Positions 54,634 through 64,000 of a DNA stretch of 64,000 bases are shown piece by piece. Made by a program: the position numbers and the translations under genes. Positions within the stretch are counted from its first letter, which is position 1. Each line of letters starts with the position of its first letter. Location: NCBI GenBank assembly GCA_944322745.1, contig CALUPV010000001.1, positions 310,001-374,000 on the forward strand, given 5' to 3'. This stretch comes from Candidatus Gastranaerophilales bacterium. GTDB lineage: Bacteria; Cyanobacteriota; Vampirovibrionia; Gastranaerophilales; Gastranaerophilaceae. The notes under the pieces are model-generated. The model worked only from the letters and a program-made list of their open reading frames with translations. It had not been told where the DNA came from and made no database searches.

Positions 54634-56715
54634 TTATCTAATATTATCTTCGCAGCAACCGCAATCCAAATCAATTGCAAGGTCACCCATAAATACTTCA
54701 TCTTTTCCTAAAGCATTAGGAATAATAGAGAATGTATTTGAAATACCATCTTGAGCATCATTAAAAGGTAATTTAGCAACTGACGCTAAAGAAGCAACAG
54801 CACCATTTGTATCACGTCTGTGCATTGGGTTAGCACCCGGTGCCAACGGAATACCTGCTTTTCTTCCATCCGGTGTATTTCCTGTCTTTTTGCCATAAAC
54901 AACATTTGATGTGATTGTCAAAATTGACATTGTAGGAATAGAATTTCTATAAGTATGATGTTTTCTTATCTTAGCCATAAATCTTTTTACAAGATCAACA
55001 GCTAATTGGTCAACTCTGTCATCATCATTACCATATTTCGGGAAATCACCTTCAACTTCATAGTCAACAACAATACCGTCTTCATCTCTTATTGTTCTTA
55101 CTCTTGCATATTTAATAGCAGATAATGAATCAGCAACAACAGAAAGTCCTGCAATACCAGTTGCAAAGTAACGTTTTACATCTCTGTCATGCAATGCCAT
55201 TTGTGCTCTTTCATAGCAATATTTGTCATGCATATAGTGAATTACGTTTAAAGTATTAACATATAGACCTGCTAACCACTCCATCATATCATCATATTTT
55301 TCCATAACTTCATCAAAATCTAAGTATTCAGAAGTAATAGGACGATATTTAGGTCCGATTTGTTCTTTTAATCTTTCATCAACACCGCCATTGATTGCAT
55401 ATAACAAACATTTTGCCAAATTAGCACGAGCTCCGAAGAACTGCATTTCTTTACCGACAACCATTGATGAAACACAGCAAGCTATTGCATAATCATCACC
55501 ATGAGTCACCCTCATTAAGTCATCATTTTCATATTGAATAGATGAAGTAGCGATAGAAATTCTTGCACAATATTCTTTAAAAGCTTTAGGTAATCTGGTA
55601 GACCAAAGTACAGTAAGATTTGGTTCAGGCGCAGTGCCTAAATTCTCAAGTGTATGTAAATATCTGAAAGAATTTTTTGTAACTAAAGGACGACCGTCAA
55701 TACCAACACCGCCAATTGATTCTGTAACCCAAGTAGGATCACCTGAGAACAAAGAATTATATTCAGGGGTTCTGGCAAACTTAACCAATCTTAATTTCAT
55801 AATAAAATGGTCAATCATTTCTTGGGCTTCTTCTTCTGTTATAAGACCGCGTTTTAAATCTCTTTCGATATAAATATCCAAGAAAGTAGAAGTTCTGCCA
55901 ATACTCATAGCAGCCCCATTTTGCTCTTTAACAGCAGCCAAATAACCGAAATACAACCATTGAATTGCTTCTTTAGCATTTTGAGCCGGTTTTGTAATAT
56001 CAAATCCATATATTCTGCCAAGCTCAGCTATTTCTTGAAGTGCTCTTATTTGTTCTGCAATTTCTTCTTTTAACTGAATTTTTTCGGCATTCATTTCTCC
56101 GTCTAAAGAAGCATGCTGTTCTTTTTTATCTTCAATTAATCTATCAATACCATAGAGAGCAACTCTTCTATAGTCGCCTATAATTCTTCCGCGCCCATAT
56201 GCGTCAGGTAATCCTGTAAGAATAGCCGCATGTCTTGCAGCTTTCATTTCAGGGGTATAACAATCAAAAACACCTTGATTATGGGTTTTTCTATATTTTG
56301 TAAATATCTCAGTTACTTCTGGATCAACCTCATAGCCATAAGATTTACAAGCACCTTCTGCCATTCTAATACCGCCAAAAGGCTGCATTGAACGTTTTAA
56401 AGGTTTATCGGTTTGAAGTCCTACAATTTTTTCTAAATCTTTATCAATATAACCTGCACCGTGTGAAGTAATTGTTGATACAACTTTAGTATCCATATCA
56501 AGGACACCGCCATTTTCACGTTCTTTTTTGAAGAGGTCACAACACTCTTCCCACAATTGAACTGTAGCCTTGGTAGGATCAGCTAAGAAACTTGCATCAC
56601 CTTCATATAATGTATAGTTTTTTTGAATAAAATCTCTAACATTAATTTCTTGTTGCCATTTACCGAGTTTAAATTCTGTTTTATCTGAAATATCACTTAA
56701 AGAAGCAATCGCCAT
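54634..56715 (-). CDS. pflB: Pyruvate formate-lyase catalytic subunit lacking the glycyl-radical domain
   Basis: 693 residues, with GGGAG upstream. It makes acetyl-CoA and formate from pyruvate and CoA. The thiyl pair Cys413-Cys414 ([11 protein letters not shown]) and the usual body are intact, including the end-of-core [26 protein letters not shown]. It then ends [11 protein letters not shown] (Cys685, 687, 688) before the glycyl radical domain, which is encoded by the next gene. Full-length PFL is about 760 residues; 693 plus 82 gives that size. Confidence 0.95.
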   Translation of the reverse strand: MAIASLSDISDKTEFKLGKWQQEINVRDFIQKNYTLYEGDASFLADPTKATVQLWEECCDLFKKERENGGVLDMDTKVVSTITSHGAGYIDKDLEKIVGLQTDKPLKRSMQPFGGIRMAEGACKSYGYEVDPEVTEIFTKYRKTHNQGVFDCYTPEMKAARHAAILTGLPDAYGRGRIIGDYRRVALYGIDRLIEDKKEQHASLDGEMNAEKIQLKEEIAEQIRALQEIAELGRIYGFDITKPAQNAKEAIQWLYFGYLAAVKEQNGAAMSIGRTSTFLDIYIERDLKRGLITEEEAQEMIDHFIMKLRLVKFARTPEYNSLFSGDPTWVTESIGGVGIDGRPLVTKNSFRYLHTLENLGTAPEPNLTVLWSTRLPKAFKEYCARISIATSSIQYENDDLMRVTHGDDYAIACCVSSMVVGKEMQFFGARANLAKCLLYAINGGVDERLKEQIGPKYRPITSEYLDFDEVMEKYDDMMEWLAGLYVNTLNVIHYMHDKYCYERAQMALHDRDVKRYFATGIAGLSVVADSLSAIKYARVRTIRDEDGIVVDYEVEGDFPKYGNDDDRVDQLAVDLVKRFMAKIRKHHTYRNSIPTMSILTITSNVVYGKKTGNTPDGRKAGIPLAPGANPMHRRDTNGAVASLASVAKLPFNDAQDGISNTFSIIPNALGKDEVFMGDLAIDLDCGCCEDNIR

Positions 56716-56868
56716 TTACATCTCCCATAATCTTATTTTTTATTCATACAAATTTGATAACAAATATCATTTTATCTTAAAACAGTATAACATAAATAGA
56801 AAACAGATTCATCAATTTATTAAAATCTTTATATAAGTTTTACATGAAAAAGTCAGACAATATATAAA

Positions 56869-57780
56869 TTATTTTCCGGTTATTGAATAAAATAAGGCTT
56901 TAAAGAAACCCGGACGAAACATAAATAAAGGCCTATGTTTAAAATACAATAACGCACCAAGTATATTAGATTTTAAATGCCAAGCAATACCAGGACTTTC
57001 CCATTGTGTCATTTCCAAATATTTAAAATAATATTTTTTAAGCGGAATATACGACCCCATTTTCCAAGGTTTAGAACCACCTATATAATGCAAAATATTA
57101 AATTTATTAGAATAATCAGAACGTGAACAGAAATTTACAACTTGTACATTCCATTTGCCATCTAACAACAATATCTCATTTGCGAAACAAATATTAATCA
57201 AATCTTGATCACCTAAAAATAATTTTTCGGGATGTTCTTTAGCAAAGTTTGATAATTTAAGTTCGGCATTATCTTTTCTCCATTTTTTTAAATTTACAAG
57301 CATAACTCCAGAGTTTATATAAAATTGTTCTTTCCCAAGCCCAATTCTTTTACCAAGCCTTTTATATCCTACATCTTTTACTGCTGCGCAATAATAATTA
57401 TCAATATCTATATTAAATAACGAAGACAAACTGGTATTTACAATAAGATCACAATCCAAATATATAATTTTATCTTCTTTAGGAATCAAAGTCGGTAATT
57501 TCAATCTAAAAAATGAAGCAATAGTCAAATGATCAGTTGTGCGAATATTAATATATTCCTGAAAGGTATTGTGTTCTGGAGTAATAAATTCTATCTCAAA
57601 ATTTTTTATTTTTAAGAGTTGTAATATCTTTTCTTTACTCTCTTTTGAAATATCATTTGAAACAATATAAAACTTATAAGAATCCGTTTCTAATGCATTT
57701 GACAATATAGAAGCCATTGTTACAGAAGCATATTTCGCATAATTATTATCACAAGTAATACATACGTTTATTCTGCTCAT
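56869..57780 (-). CDS. Glycosyltransferase family 8 protein
   Basis: 303 residues. GT8 enzymes transfer sugars with retention; the DXD-type metal motif YLDCDLIV and the later GDQDLIN are visible, plus FYINSGVMLVNLKKWR. The LCDL-like core resembles lipopolysaccharide and glycogenin-like members. GGAGG lies six bases before the start. Substrate unknown. Confidence 0.88.
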   Translation of the reverse strand: MSRINVCITCDNNYAKYASVTMASILSNALETDSYKFYIVSNDISKESKEKILQLLKIKNFEIEFITPEHNTFQEYINIRTTDHLTIASFFRLKLPTLIPKEDKIIYLDCDLIVNTSLSSLFNIDIDNYYCAAVKDVGYKRLGKRIGLGKEQFYINSGVMLVNLKKWRKDNAELKLSNFAKEHPEKLFLGDQDLINICFANEILLLDGKWNVQVVNFCSRSDYSNKFNILHYIGGSKPWKMGSYIPLKKYYFKYLEMTQWESPGIAWHLKSNILGALLYFKHRPLFMFRPGFFKALFYSITGK

Positions 57781-57818
57781 TTATTACCTCCAACACCACT
57801 ATAAAATAATATTATAAA

Positions 57819-60800
57819 CTATATCAAAATAATTGGATAGTTATTTTCGTTAGCAAATTTTAATAAATCATCAGGAACTTCGTCAAGATTTTGGACTTTT
57901 GCAATGACAGCTTGTATTTTAGGTAAGTAACCAACTATCTCATTGTGAGTTTCTTCTTTTTCATGAATAAGATCACGTTGATATTTATTTAAAGCCAATA
58001 TTAGCTGCTCACCTGTAATATTAAAATTACCTAATTTATAGCTTTTATTAGGATTAATTTGCTTTAAAGACCTTTTATATGCCAAAACATTCTTGAAAAA
58101 CTCAGCATAATCCTCATCAGAAACATCTCCTTCTGATATTCCTAAATTTTTAAATAATTCAGACTTAAAATTATTTCTTTTTGCTTTCAGGTTATCATCA
58201 AATATTAAAGATATTACATTAGAAAAACTCTTTTTAACGCCTGAGCCTTGATTTGAATTAGACTCATTTACAAGATTCATATTTTCTTGAGACAGCAAAA
58301 CTCCATATTTTCTATTCTGATAGGTTCTTTTATTTTCAGGTGTGATTATTGATTCTGAGAGCACTCCGCCGTTAAAAGGAGAAGTAAGCATTTTAACTGT
58401 AGACAAGCTGTCATAAATACTATTTTCATCAACCATATGCACAAGGAAAACGAGATCTTCTTTATTAACACCGCTCATAAATCCATATTTTCCCATATCA
58501 CATGTATTTGAAAGTTCATGCAAATTTATTACACAATATTCTTTACCATCTTTAAATTGAATATTATCATCTAGACAAGAAGGCTTGATAATATAATCAG
58601 AAAATATTGCATTTCCATTAGAATACATATAATCAATATTTTTCTGAATCAAGTCAAGTTTTTCAGAATCAAGCATTTCTTTATGATGGTCATAAAATGA
58701 TGGACTTACGGCTTTCAAATCAGAATCAGCCATAATTTTAGCTATCTCAAAATCATTAGGCATTCTAAATTGGAAAGCAAGTTTTTTCGCTGTTTCTTTT
58801 CTATCCCTAGACTCCGAATATTCCTGAAGCCAATGATGATTATCAATCAGTCCAAAAACTCTATCCTTAGTTTCTGCCGAAGTAAAGATTTTGCTAATTA
58901 TACTTCGTGCATATAAAGATGATAAATTCTGATGTCCTTTATCAACTGTATTTTCTTGTTTCATTATGTCATGGAATATAGCAGATATTTTTAATAAAGT
59001 TTTATCTAATGAATTAAGTTTGGTCAAATATGCAGGATTGTTAATAGAATATGCTAATAACAATAATGAATGTACATCTAAAGTATAATTATGAGTACGA
59101 TGTTGCTTTTTTCCTATAGTATTTATAAACTCAGGGCAAGCTTTCAAAATAATATTTATCTGCTCATCAAAGGAATCATTACCAGTAATAACTTTATTAG
59201 CGTACATAAATTTATGCATTATGCTATAAATTTGTTTTTCTTTAGGATTATCCAGATTCAATTCTTTTAACTGAATTAATCCATTATATCCTATAATTTT
59301 TCTATCAGATTCATTATCATCCAAAATAGGCGTTATCCCTGTTTTCTGAATTAAAAGATCTATATCTTCATCACTTTTGCATATTGATGATAAATCCTCT
59401 AAAAAGGCTTTTCTGGAATATAACAAAGGTAAACCATCTTTCTTCGCCAATTTTTCTAACATTGGCATTGAAGAAACCATTACATTTTCAAATTTTGTAT
59501 AAGAATCACGTGAATGTAATATTTCTTTATTAAACTCCGCTATAAATTTCTTGTCGACAGGAAGAGAGATATTTTCCATTTTTAGACTGGATTCAAGAGT
59601 TAAAATAACTGTACTCAAGTTTTTAAATCCGTCAATATTATTTTTAGAAATATACGAACTAATCTTAGTTAAATCATTTAATAAATTAACCTTATTATTA
59701 AAACTAATTTCATATGGCTTAATATCACCACTAATTAGACTTAAATAATCTTTACCGTTCTTGGAAGATTTATTTGCGCCTGTAATTCTTATAATATTTC
59801 TAAGCTCAACTACTTTTTGGAATAAATCATCATCAAAATCGTTATTCACTCCGGATTTTTCCATACAACAAGCATTGTAAATATATTGAAAATCATCTAA
59901 ATTGTTACCGGATGCTAAATATTCTAAAAGTTTATTCTTTGCAAAATCCGAAACAGTTCCACACAATTTTATCTGATTACTTAGAAAAGAAACCAACATG
60001 TCCAATGAAGTTTGATTATCAATATTAGTAATAATATTCATAATAAAGGATCTTAGCTCAGGGAAATTTCCATATATATCAAAAAATTCATCTTTAAATA
60101 CTAAACTTTTATTAAAAGTAATTATTTTTTGAGCATCGTTAATATTCTCATCCAAACTATTTCCATCTTTATCAAAACAATAATGAGCTAAACCAGAGAA
60201 ATTATCAAATAATACTTCATTATCTTGTATAAGTCTGCTACAAATCGAATATATCTTATCTCTTTTATTTTGTGGGAACAAATCCAACACCTTCAATATA
60301 CTTTCTATTTCTCCATCCTCATGACTTTTATACAAAGATGCAAATCGAGCAAATTTATCATCATCAACAACACCATCTTTATTTTTTAACATATCTAAAA
60401 TATGACTAACGTCTGTAAAGGGAAGTGAACAGAAACTAAAATTATCTCCAATAGTTTTGATAACTTTGTATAAAAAAGTAAGATTTTTCTTATCAAACTC
60501 ACCACTGCTATTTTTTACAGAGTCTAAGATTTTTAAAGGATCACAATCAACAACAATATCAACTTTAGATTTTGTAATTCTTTTATTTTTTAGGTTACTC
60601 TTTAAATATTTAATTTTCCCTTTTATTCCGTTTTCGGTCTGAAAAGGATAAAAAAAATCAAGTAAATTTTCAGCAATTGGACTAAATTCACCACTTTGAG
60701 GATTAATACAAGTTTCTGCGACCGCTAAAGCATAGTTTTCAGAGAGACCACGTTGAATAAGTTCTTGTACTTTACTTTCAATAATAGAATCGGCATTACA

Positions 60801-60986
60801 GCCTTTAAAACTAATCTTACTTTTTATACCTACAGAATTTTGCCAATAGGCAGGATCATTAGGCAGTTTTGTCAGATCATCTTGAGTCGATGATTCTACT
60901 GATTGTATATTTTTTACATTTTTTTCTGAATGGTTCTTATTAACATCCAAACTAATTTCTTTTCCATTTACACTCTGAAAATCCAT
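57819..60986 (-). CDS. Large HD-domain protein with N-terminal SFKG motif
   Basis: 1055 residues. The SFKG motif (KISFKGC) is at 59-63. An HD hydrolase module lies near 628-720: NYTLDVHSLLLL, FHDIMKQENTVDKGHQN and IDNHH, as in metal-dependent phosphohydrolases and nucleotidyltransferases. The N-terminal 600 residues are mostly helical with scattered EF-hand-like Asp stretches (NKDGVVDDDKF). No signal peptide or membrane helix is seen. The C-terminus is helical with no known domain. Overall function unknown. Confidence 0.65.
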   Translation of the reverse strand: MDFQSVNGKEISLDVNKNHSEKNVKNIQSVESSTQDDLTKLPNDPAYWQNSVGIKSKISFKGCNADSIIESKVQELIQRGLSENYALAVAETCINPQSGEFSPIAENLLDFFYPFQTENGIKGKIKYLKSNLKNKRITKSKVDIVVDCDPLKILDSVKNSSGEFDKKNLTFLYKVIKTIGDNFSFCSLPFTDVSHILDMLKNKDGVVDDDKFARFASLYKSHEDGEIESILKVLDLFPQNKRDKIYSICSRLIQDNEVLFDNFSGLAHYCFDKDGNSLDENINDAQKIITFNKSLVFKDEFFDIYGNFPELRSFIMNIITNIDNQTSLDMLVSFLSNQIKLCGTVSDFAKNKLLEYLASGNNLDDFQYIYNACCMEKSGVNNDFDDDLFQKVVELRNIIRITGANKSSKNGKDYLSLISGDIKPYEISFNNKVNLLNDLTKISSYISKNNIDGFKNLSTVILTLESSLKMENISLPVDKKFIAEFNKEILHSRDSYTKFENVMVSSMPMLEKLAKKDGLPLLYSRKAFLEDLSSICKSDEDIDLLIQKTGITPILDDNESDRKIIGYNGLIQLKELNLDNPKEKQIYSIMHKFMYANKVITGNDSFDEQINIILKACPEFINTIGKKQHRTHNYTLDVHSLLLLAYSINNPAYLTKLNSLDKTLLKISAIFHDIMKQENTVDKGHQNLSSLYARSIISKIFTSAETKDRVFGLIDNHHWLQEYSESRDRKETAKKLAFQFRMPNDFEIAKIMADSDLKAVSPSFYDHHKEMLDSEKLDLIQKNIDYMYSNGNAIFSDYIIKPSCLDDNIQFKDGKEYCVINLHELSNTCDMGKYGFMSGVNKEDLVFLVHMVDENSIYDSLSTVKMLTSPFNGGVLSESIITPENKRTYQNRKYGVLLSQENMNLVNESNSNQGSGVKKSFSNVISLIFDDNLKAKRNNFKSELFKNLGISEGDVSDEDYAEFFKNVLAYKRSLKQINPNKSYKLGNFNITGEQLILALNKYQRDLIHEKEETHNEIVGYLPKIQAVIAKVQNLDEVPDDLLKFANENNYPIILI

Positions 60987-61152
60987 AAAAATACCATTCT
61001 TTTACACACAAATATATATATTATTATCGAAAGAATTAAAACATTCTTGAGCGTTATACAATAAGACATTACAAATTGTTAATAAATAAAAAATAGAAAC
61101 AAGTTTATGTTAGTATTAACAAGGAAGAAAGTCGATTTAGGTGGAATATTCT

Positions 61153-61806
61153 TTGAAAAAAATAATCTCAGCGAACGAAGCGGCAAAATTAGTAAAAAGC
61201 AACTCAACAATTATGGTTGGAGGATTTTTGAGCTGCGGTGCTCCTGATAAAATCATATCAGAACTTATAAAAGAAGATATAAAAGGCTTAACATTGATAT
61301 GTAATGATACCTCTTTTCCTGATAAGGATAAGGGATTATTAATTCAAAAAGAAGGAATGCTAAAAAAAGTTATTACAACACATATTGGAACAAACCCGAC
61401 AACAGGTAAAAAAATGCACTCGGGAGAAATCGAAGTAGAATTTTACCCGATGGGAACATTAGTTGAAAAAATCCACGCAAAAGGTTCCGGACTTGGAGGT
61501 GTTTTAACACCAACAGGTGTTGGTACAATTCTTGAGAATGGGAAAAAAACAATACAGATAGATGGGAAAAAATATATTTTTGAAGAACCTTTAGGAGCAG
61601 ACATAGCAATTATTTATGGAACAATTGTTGATAAATTTGGCAATGTAAAATATGAAGGAACAACAAGGAACTTTAATACATCAATGGCAACAGCAGCTGA
61701 TATTGTTATTGTGCAGGCTGAAAGGATTGTAGAAGCAATAGACCCTAATGAAGTAATAATTCCGGGAATATTTATTGATTACATTGTTAATAGCGAGGAA
61801 AACTAA
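61153..61806 (+). CDS. CoA-transferase subunit A (acetoacetate/acetyl type)
   Basis: 217 residues from a TTG at 61153, preferred because AGGTGG lies eight bases upstream and homologous starts begin at KKIISANEA; a GTG at 61141 would extend it by four. GGFLSCGAPDK and the GTVVDKFGNVKYEGTTRNFN region are typical. With subunit B it exchanges CoA between short-chain acyl groups, probably acetoacetate, acetate or butyrate. TAATG overlap with subunit B. Confidence 0.9.
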   Translation: MKKIISANEAAKLVKSNSTIMVGGFLSCGAPDKIISELIKEDIKGLTLICNDTSFPDKDKGLLIQKEGMLKKVITTHIGTNPTTGKKMHSGEIEVEFYPMGTLVEKIHAKGSGLGGVLTPTGVGTILENGKKTIQIDGKKYIFEEPLGADIAIIYGTIVDKFGNVKYEGTTRNFNTSMATAADIVIVQAERIVEAIDPNEVIIPGIFIDYIVNSEEN

Positions 61807-62486
61807 TGACCTTAACAATGGAGAGCTTAACAAAAGAAAAGATTAAAGAAATCATTGCAAGAAGAATTGCAAAAGAATTTAAAGAAAACGATATCGTAAC
61901 TCTGGGCATAGGTTTACCGACTGAAGCTGCGAATTATGTTAATGAGAATATAAATATCATATTTCAATCAGAAAATGGAATTTTAGGACTCGGTAAAGAT
62001 CAAAAAGGTCCTAATTACAATGAAAAAATTATAAATGCCGGTGGAGTTTGTGTAGAAGTAAATAAAGGCGCAAGCTTTTACGATTCACAAATGGCGTTTA
62101 CAATTATGCGAGGCGGTCATATAGATGCGACAGTATTAGGCGCACTGCAAGTAGATGAAGAAGGCAGTATTGCCTCTTGGCAAATTCCGGGGAAATTTGT
62201 CCCGGGTATTGGCGGTTCAATGGATTTAATTATAGGTTCAAAGAGGGTAATTGTTGCAATGACACATACATCAAAAGATGAAATTAAAATTATGAAAAGA
62301 TGTACTTTACCGTTAACAGCCTATAAAGAAGTTAATATGATTGTTACTGAAAGATGTGTTTTTCAGGTAACTCTGGAAGGATTAGTTTTAACAGAAATAA
62401 ATCCACTGTTCACAATAGATGATATAAAAGCATCAACAGAAGCAGATTTCAGAGTGAGTAAATATCTAAAAGAGATGGAAATATAA
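61806..62486 (+). CDS. CoA-transferase subunit B
   Basis: 226 residues. The catalytic Glu lies in FQSENGILGLG. GGHIDATVLGALQVDEEG is typical of subunit B. An alternative ATG occurs at 61818. The start overlaps subunit A (TAATG). In fermenters this pair supports acetate, acetoacetate or butyrate exchange; the exact acyl substrate is not readable from the sequence. Confidence 0.92.
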   Translation: MTLTMESLTKEKIKEIIARRIAKEFKENDIVTLGIGLPTEAANYVNENINIIFQSENGILGLGKDQKGPNYNEKIINAGGVCVEVNKGASFYDSQMAFTIMRGGHIDATVLGALQVDEEGSIASWQIPGKFVPGIGGSMDLIIGSKRVIVAMTHTSKDEIKIMKRCTLPLTAYKEVNMIVTERCVFQVTLEGLVLTEINPLFTIDDIKASTEADFRVSKYLKEMEI

Positions 62487-62492
62487 TAATAA

Positions 62493-62518
62493 AAAAGCCA
62501 CCTAAATAGGTGGCTTTT
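62493..62518. terminator. Terminator of the CoA-transferase pair
   Basis: AAAAGCCACCTA (62493-62504) pairs with TAGGTGGCTTTT (62507-62518), loop AA. T runs lie on both sides, so it may also serve the convergent minus-strand unit. Confidence 0.9.
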
Positions 62519-62528
62519 ATTATATTAA

Positions 62529-62654
62529 TTAAAGTAACCAAACAGATGCACCCCACATCAATAATATCAATACTATAGTAAATATTATTGCACCTAATAT
62601 TTCTGAACCGTGGGAATCTTTATATTTAGTGTTTTTATTATTTCCCTTTTCCAT
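62529..62654 (-). CDS. Small 41-residue single-pass membrane protein
   Basis: Too short to be in typical gene lists: MEKGNNKNTKYKDSHG..., then one hydrophobic helix (ILGAIIFTIVLILLMWGASVWLL). The ATG at 62654 has AAGGA eight bases upstream and lies 10 bp after the permease stop, and the terminator follows. The layout suggests a companion of the permease. It recalls, weakly, the short subunits of cytochrome oxidases, but nothing supports that here. Confidence 0.5.
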   Translation of the reverse strand: MEKGNNKNTKYKDSHGSEILGAIIFTIVLILLMWGASVWLL

Positions 62655-62664
62655 ATTTAAATCC

Positions 62665-63990
62665 TTATCTTAAAAATCTTATATAAATATAAGCAGTACT
62701 TATAGCAAGAGAAATAAATACTATAGGAATACCATATTTAAGAAAGCCCATAAAACTTATAGGATGACCTTCTTTAGCTGCATTTTCAGAAACAATTACG
62801 TTTGCAGCGGCACCAATAATAGTCATATTTCCACCTAAACAAGCACCTAATGACAAGCACCACCATAGTGGATAAGCATAAGTTTGTCCCATAACTTTTT
62901 GAATTTCAGCAATCATTGGAGCCATAGTAGCCGTATAAGGTATATTATCAATAACACCTGAAATAATACCAGAAGCCCAAAGAATAATCATAGCTGTAGC
63001 ACTTTCAGAACCTTTTGTAACATTTAAAACCCACTCAGCCATTAATTTAATACCGCCTGAGGCTTCCAAACCGCCAATGATAATGAATAAACCAATAAAG
63101 AAGAATATTGTATTCCATTCAACATCACGCAATATCTCGGTGGGTTTTTCGAATAGAAGTAATATACTTGCGCCTAACATAGCAACAATACAAGTTTCAA
63201 TATGAATCATATCATGAAGAACAAATCCAAGTATTACAAACGATAAAACAATCAAAGAACGAATCATTAATTTTTTATCCGTAATAGTATGAGTATTGTC
63301 TATTTTAGTAATTTCATTCATCTTTTCAGGATCAGCTTTAAGAGACTTTCTAAAACAAATTGCCAACATAGCAATAACACAAACCAATATAACAGCTACA
63401 ACACCTGTAAGTTCTTTTATAAAATCCATAAATGTAAATCCTGCAGCGCTACCAATAATAATGTTTGGCGGATCACCAATTAAAGTTGCAGTACCACCTA
63501 TATTAGATGCTACAATTTCTGTTAATAAGAATGGTATAGGATTAATATCCAATTTTTTCGCAATGGAGAAAGTAATAGGCATAATTAAAATAACCGTAGT
63601 TACATTATCCAAAAAAGCACTAACAAAGGCAGTAAATAATCCAAGAACAACAAGTACACTTACAGGATGTCCCTTTGTCAGTTTTAAAAGTTCATTTGCA
63701 AGCCAGCTAAATACACCGCTCCTTGTAGTTATTGAAACAATAATCATCATTGATACAAGTAAAAAAATTACATTAAAATCAACAAAATTAACAAAATATA
63801 AAGGATTTACATTTCCATCTACCATTTTAGATTGACTTACCAATCCTAAAATAATTGTAATTGCTCCACCTAACAATGCTATAGTTACTTTTGGAATTTT
63901 TTCCGTAGCAATGAAGATATATGCAAAAATTAATAAAATTGCAGATATCATAACATTATGAGCCGCAACAAAAGAATGAAGTGCTTCCAT
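62665..63990 (-). CDS. ArsB/NhaD (SLC13-like) family permease
   Basis: 441 residues, about 11-12 hydrophobic helices. The IT-superfamily signature NIGGTATLIGDPPN and the symmetrical SGVIDNIPYTATMAP are clear. Members move Na+ in exchange for H+, arsenite, or di/tricarboxylates; the substrate cannot be read. GAGGA lies six bases before the start. The downstream 41-residue ORF may be part of the same transcript. Confidence 0.88.
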   Translation of the reverse strand: MEALHSFVAAHNVMISAILLIFAYIFIATEKIPKVTIALLGGAITIILGLVSQSKMVDGNVNPLYFVNFVDFNVIFLLVSMMIIVSITTRSGVFSWLANELLKLTKGHPVSVLVVLGLFTAFVSAFLDNVTTVILIMPITFSIAKKLDINPIPFLLTEIVASNIGGTATLIGDPPNIIIGSAAGFTFMDFIKELTGVVAVILVCVIAMLAICFRKSLKADPEKMNEITKIDNTHTITDKKLMIRSLIVLSFVILGFVLHDMIHIETCIVAMLGASILLLFEKPTEILRDVEWNTIFFFIGLFIIIGGLEASGGIKLMAEWVLNVTKGSESATAMIILWASGIISGVIDNIPYTATMAPMIAEIQKVMGQTYAYPLWWCLSLGACLGGNMTIIGAAANVIVSENAAKEGHPISFMGFLKYGIPIVFISLAISTAYIYIRFLR

Positions 63991-64000
63991 TAATTTCCTC

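Noticed and set aside
56716..56868. Rex-type operator upstream of pflB
   Set aside because: A TTTGATAACAAA-like repeat is present but does not match the Rex consensus with confidence.
1..64000. CRISPR array, prophage or insertion sequence
   Set aside because: No regularly spaced repeats, transposase, integrase or phage structural genes were seen, and gene order looks chromosomal throughout.

Overview
This 64 kb window is low-GC bacterial chromosome (AT-rich by eye) and reads as a fermentative, anaerobic member of the non-photosynthetic Cyanobacteriota, most likely Gastranaerophilales (Melainabacteria / Vampirovibrionia). This placement is inferred from gene content, not from a search. The evidence is a DUF3326 protein typical of cyanobacteria and plastids, a short cyanobacterial-style ribosomal protein S1, a group-2-like sigma-70 factor, fermentation genes (adhE, pyruvate formate-lyase, CoA-transferase), and several proteins with a short N-terminal SFKG/SFG-type motif. 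I saw no prophage, insertion sequence, CRISPR array or rRNA.

Layout. 1-6.1 kb: 5' part of adhE, a GH77-like glucanotransferase, a polytopic membrane protein and an NSS-family symporter. 6.0-15.9 kb: a complete UMP biosynthesis operon on the minus strand (pyrK-pyrD-pyrE-pyrB-pyrC-[pyrF::carA]-carB plus a 46-codon ORF), with its own promoter, an inverted repeat, a mini-ORF and a leader terminator. 16-19.9 kb: rhodanese, DUF4145-like, lytic transglycosylase-like and radical SAM genes. 19.9-22.5 kb: hisD and a HisA-HisI-HisE triple fusion. 22.6-26.7 kb: mnmA-bioB-cysK, then mtnN-luxS. 26.7-28.8 kb: tRNA-Lys, structured intergenic DNA, purA and a candidate small RNA. 28.9-38.8 kb: radical SAM, AI-2E-family permease, ileS, LOG-like, pilin-like, DUF3326 and UPF0173 genes, and a BlaI/MecI-type regulator with an operator-like palindrome. 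38.9-50.7 kb: a large double helicase, a sigma factor, rpsA, a P-loop kinase resembling animal phosphomevalonate kinase, a kinase-like SFKG protein, and udk-like, nadD, yqeK and HAD genes. 50.7-56.7 kb: TspO, PFL activase, two tandem paralogous membrane proteins, and pyruvate formate-lyase encoded as two separate polypeptides. 56.9-64 kb: GT8 glycosyltransferase, a 1055-residue HD-domain SFKG protein, a two-subunit CoA-transferase and an ArsB/NhaD-family permease with a 41-codon membrane ORF.

How it fits together. Central metabolism looks like mixed-acid fermentation: pyruvate to acetyl-CoA and formate (PFL plus PflA), acetyl-CoA to ethanol (AdhE), and acyl-CoA exchange (CoA-transferase). Pyrimidine and histidine synthesis are compact, with rare fusions. 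The observations most worth checking are the split PFL with Cys-rich tails on both halves, the shared N-terminal SFKG/SFG motif on five otherwise unrelated proteins, the PyrF::CarA and HisA::HisI::HisE fusions, the pyr leader with attenuator-like architecture, and a promoter/terminator-bounded small RNA at about 28.7 kb.
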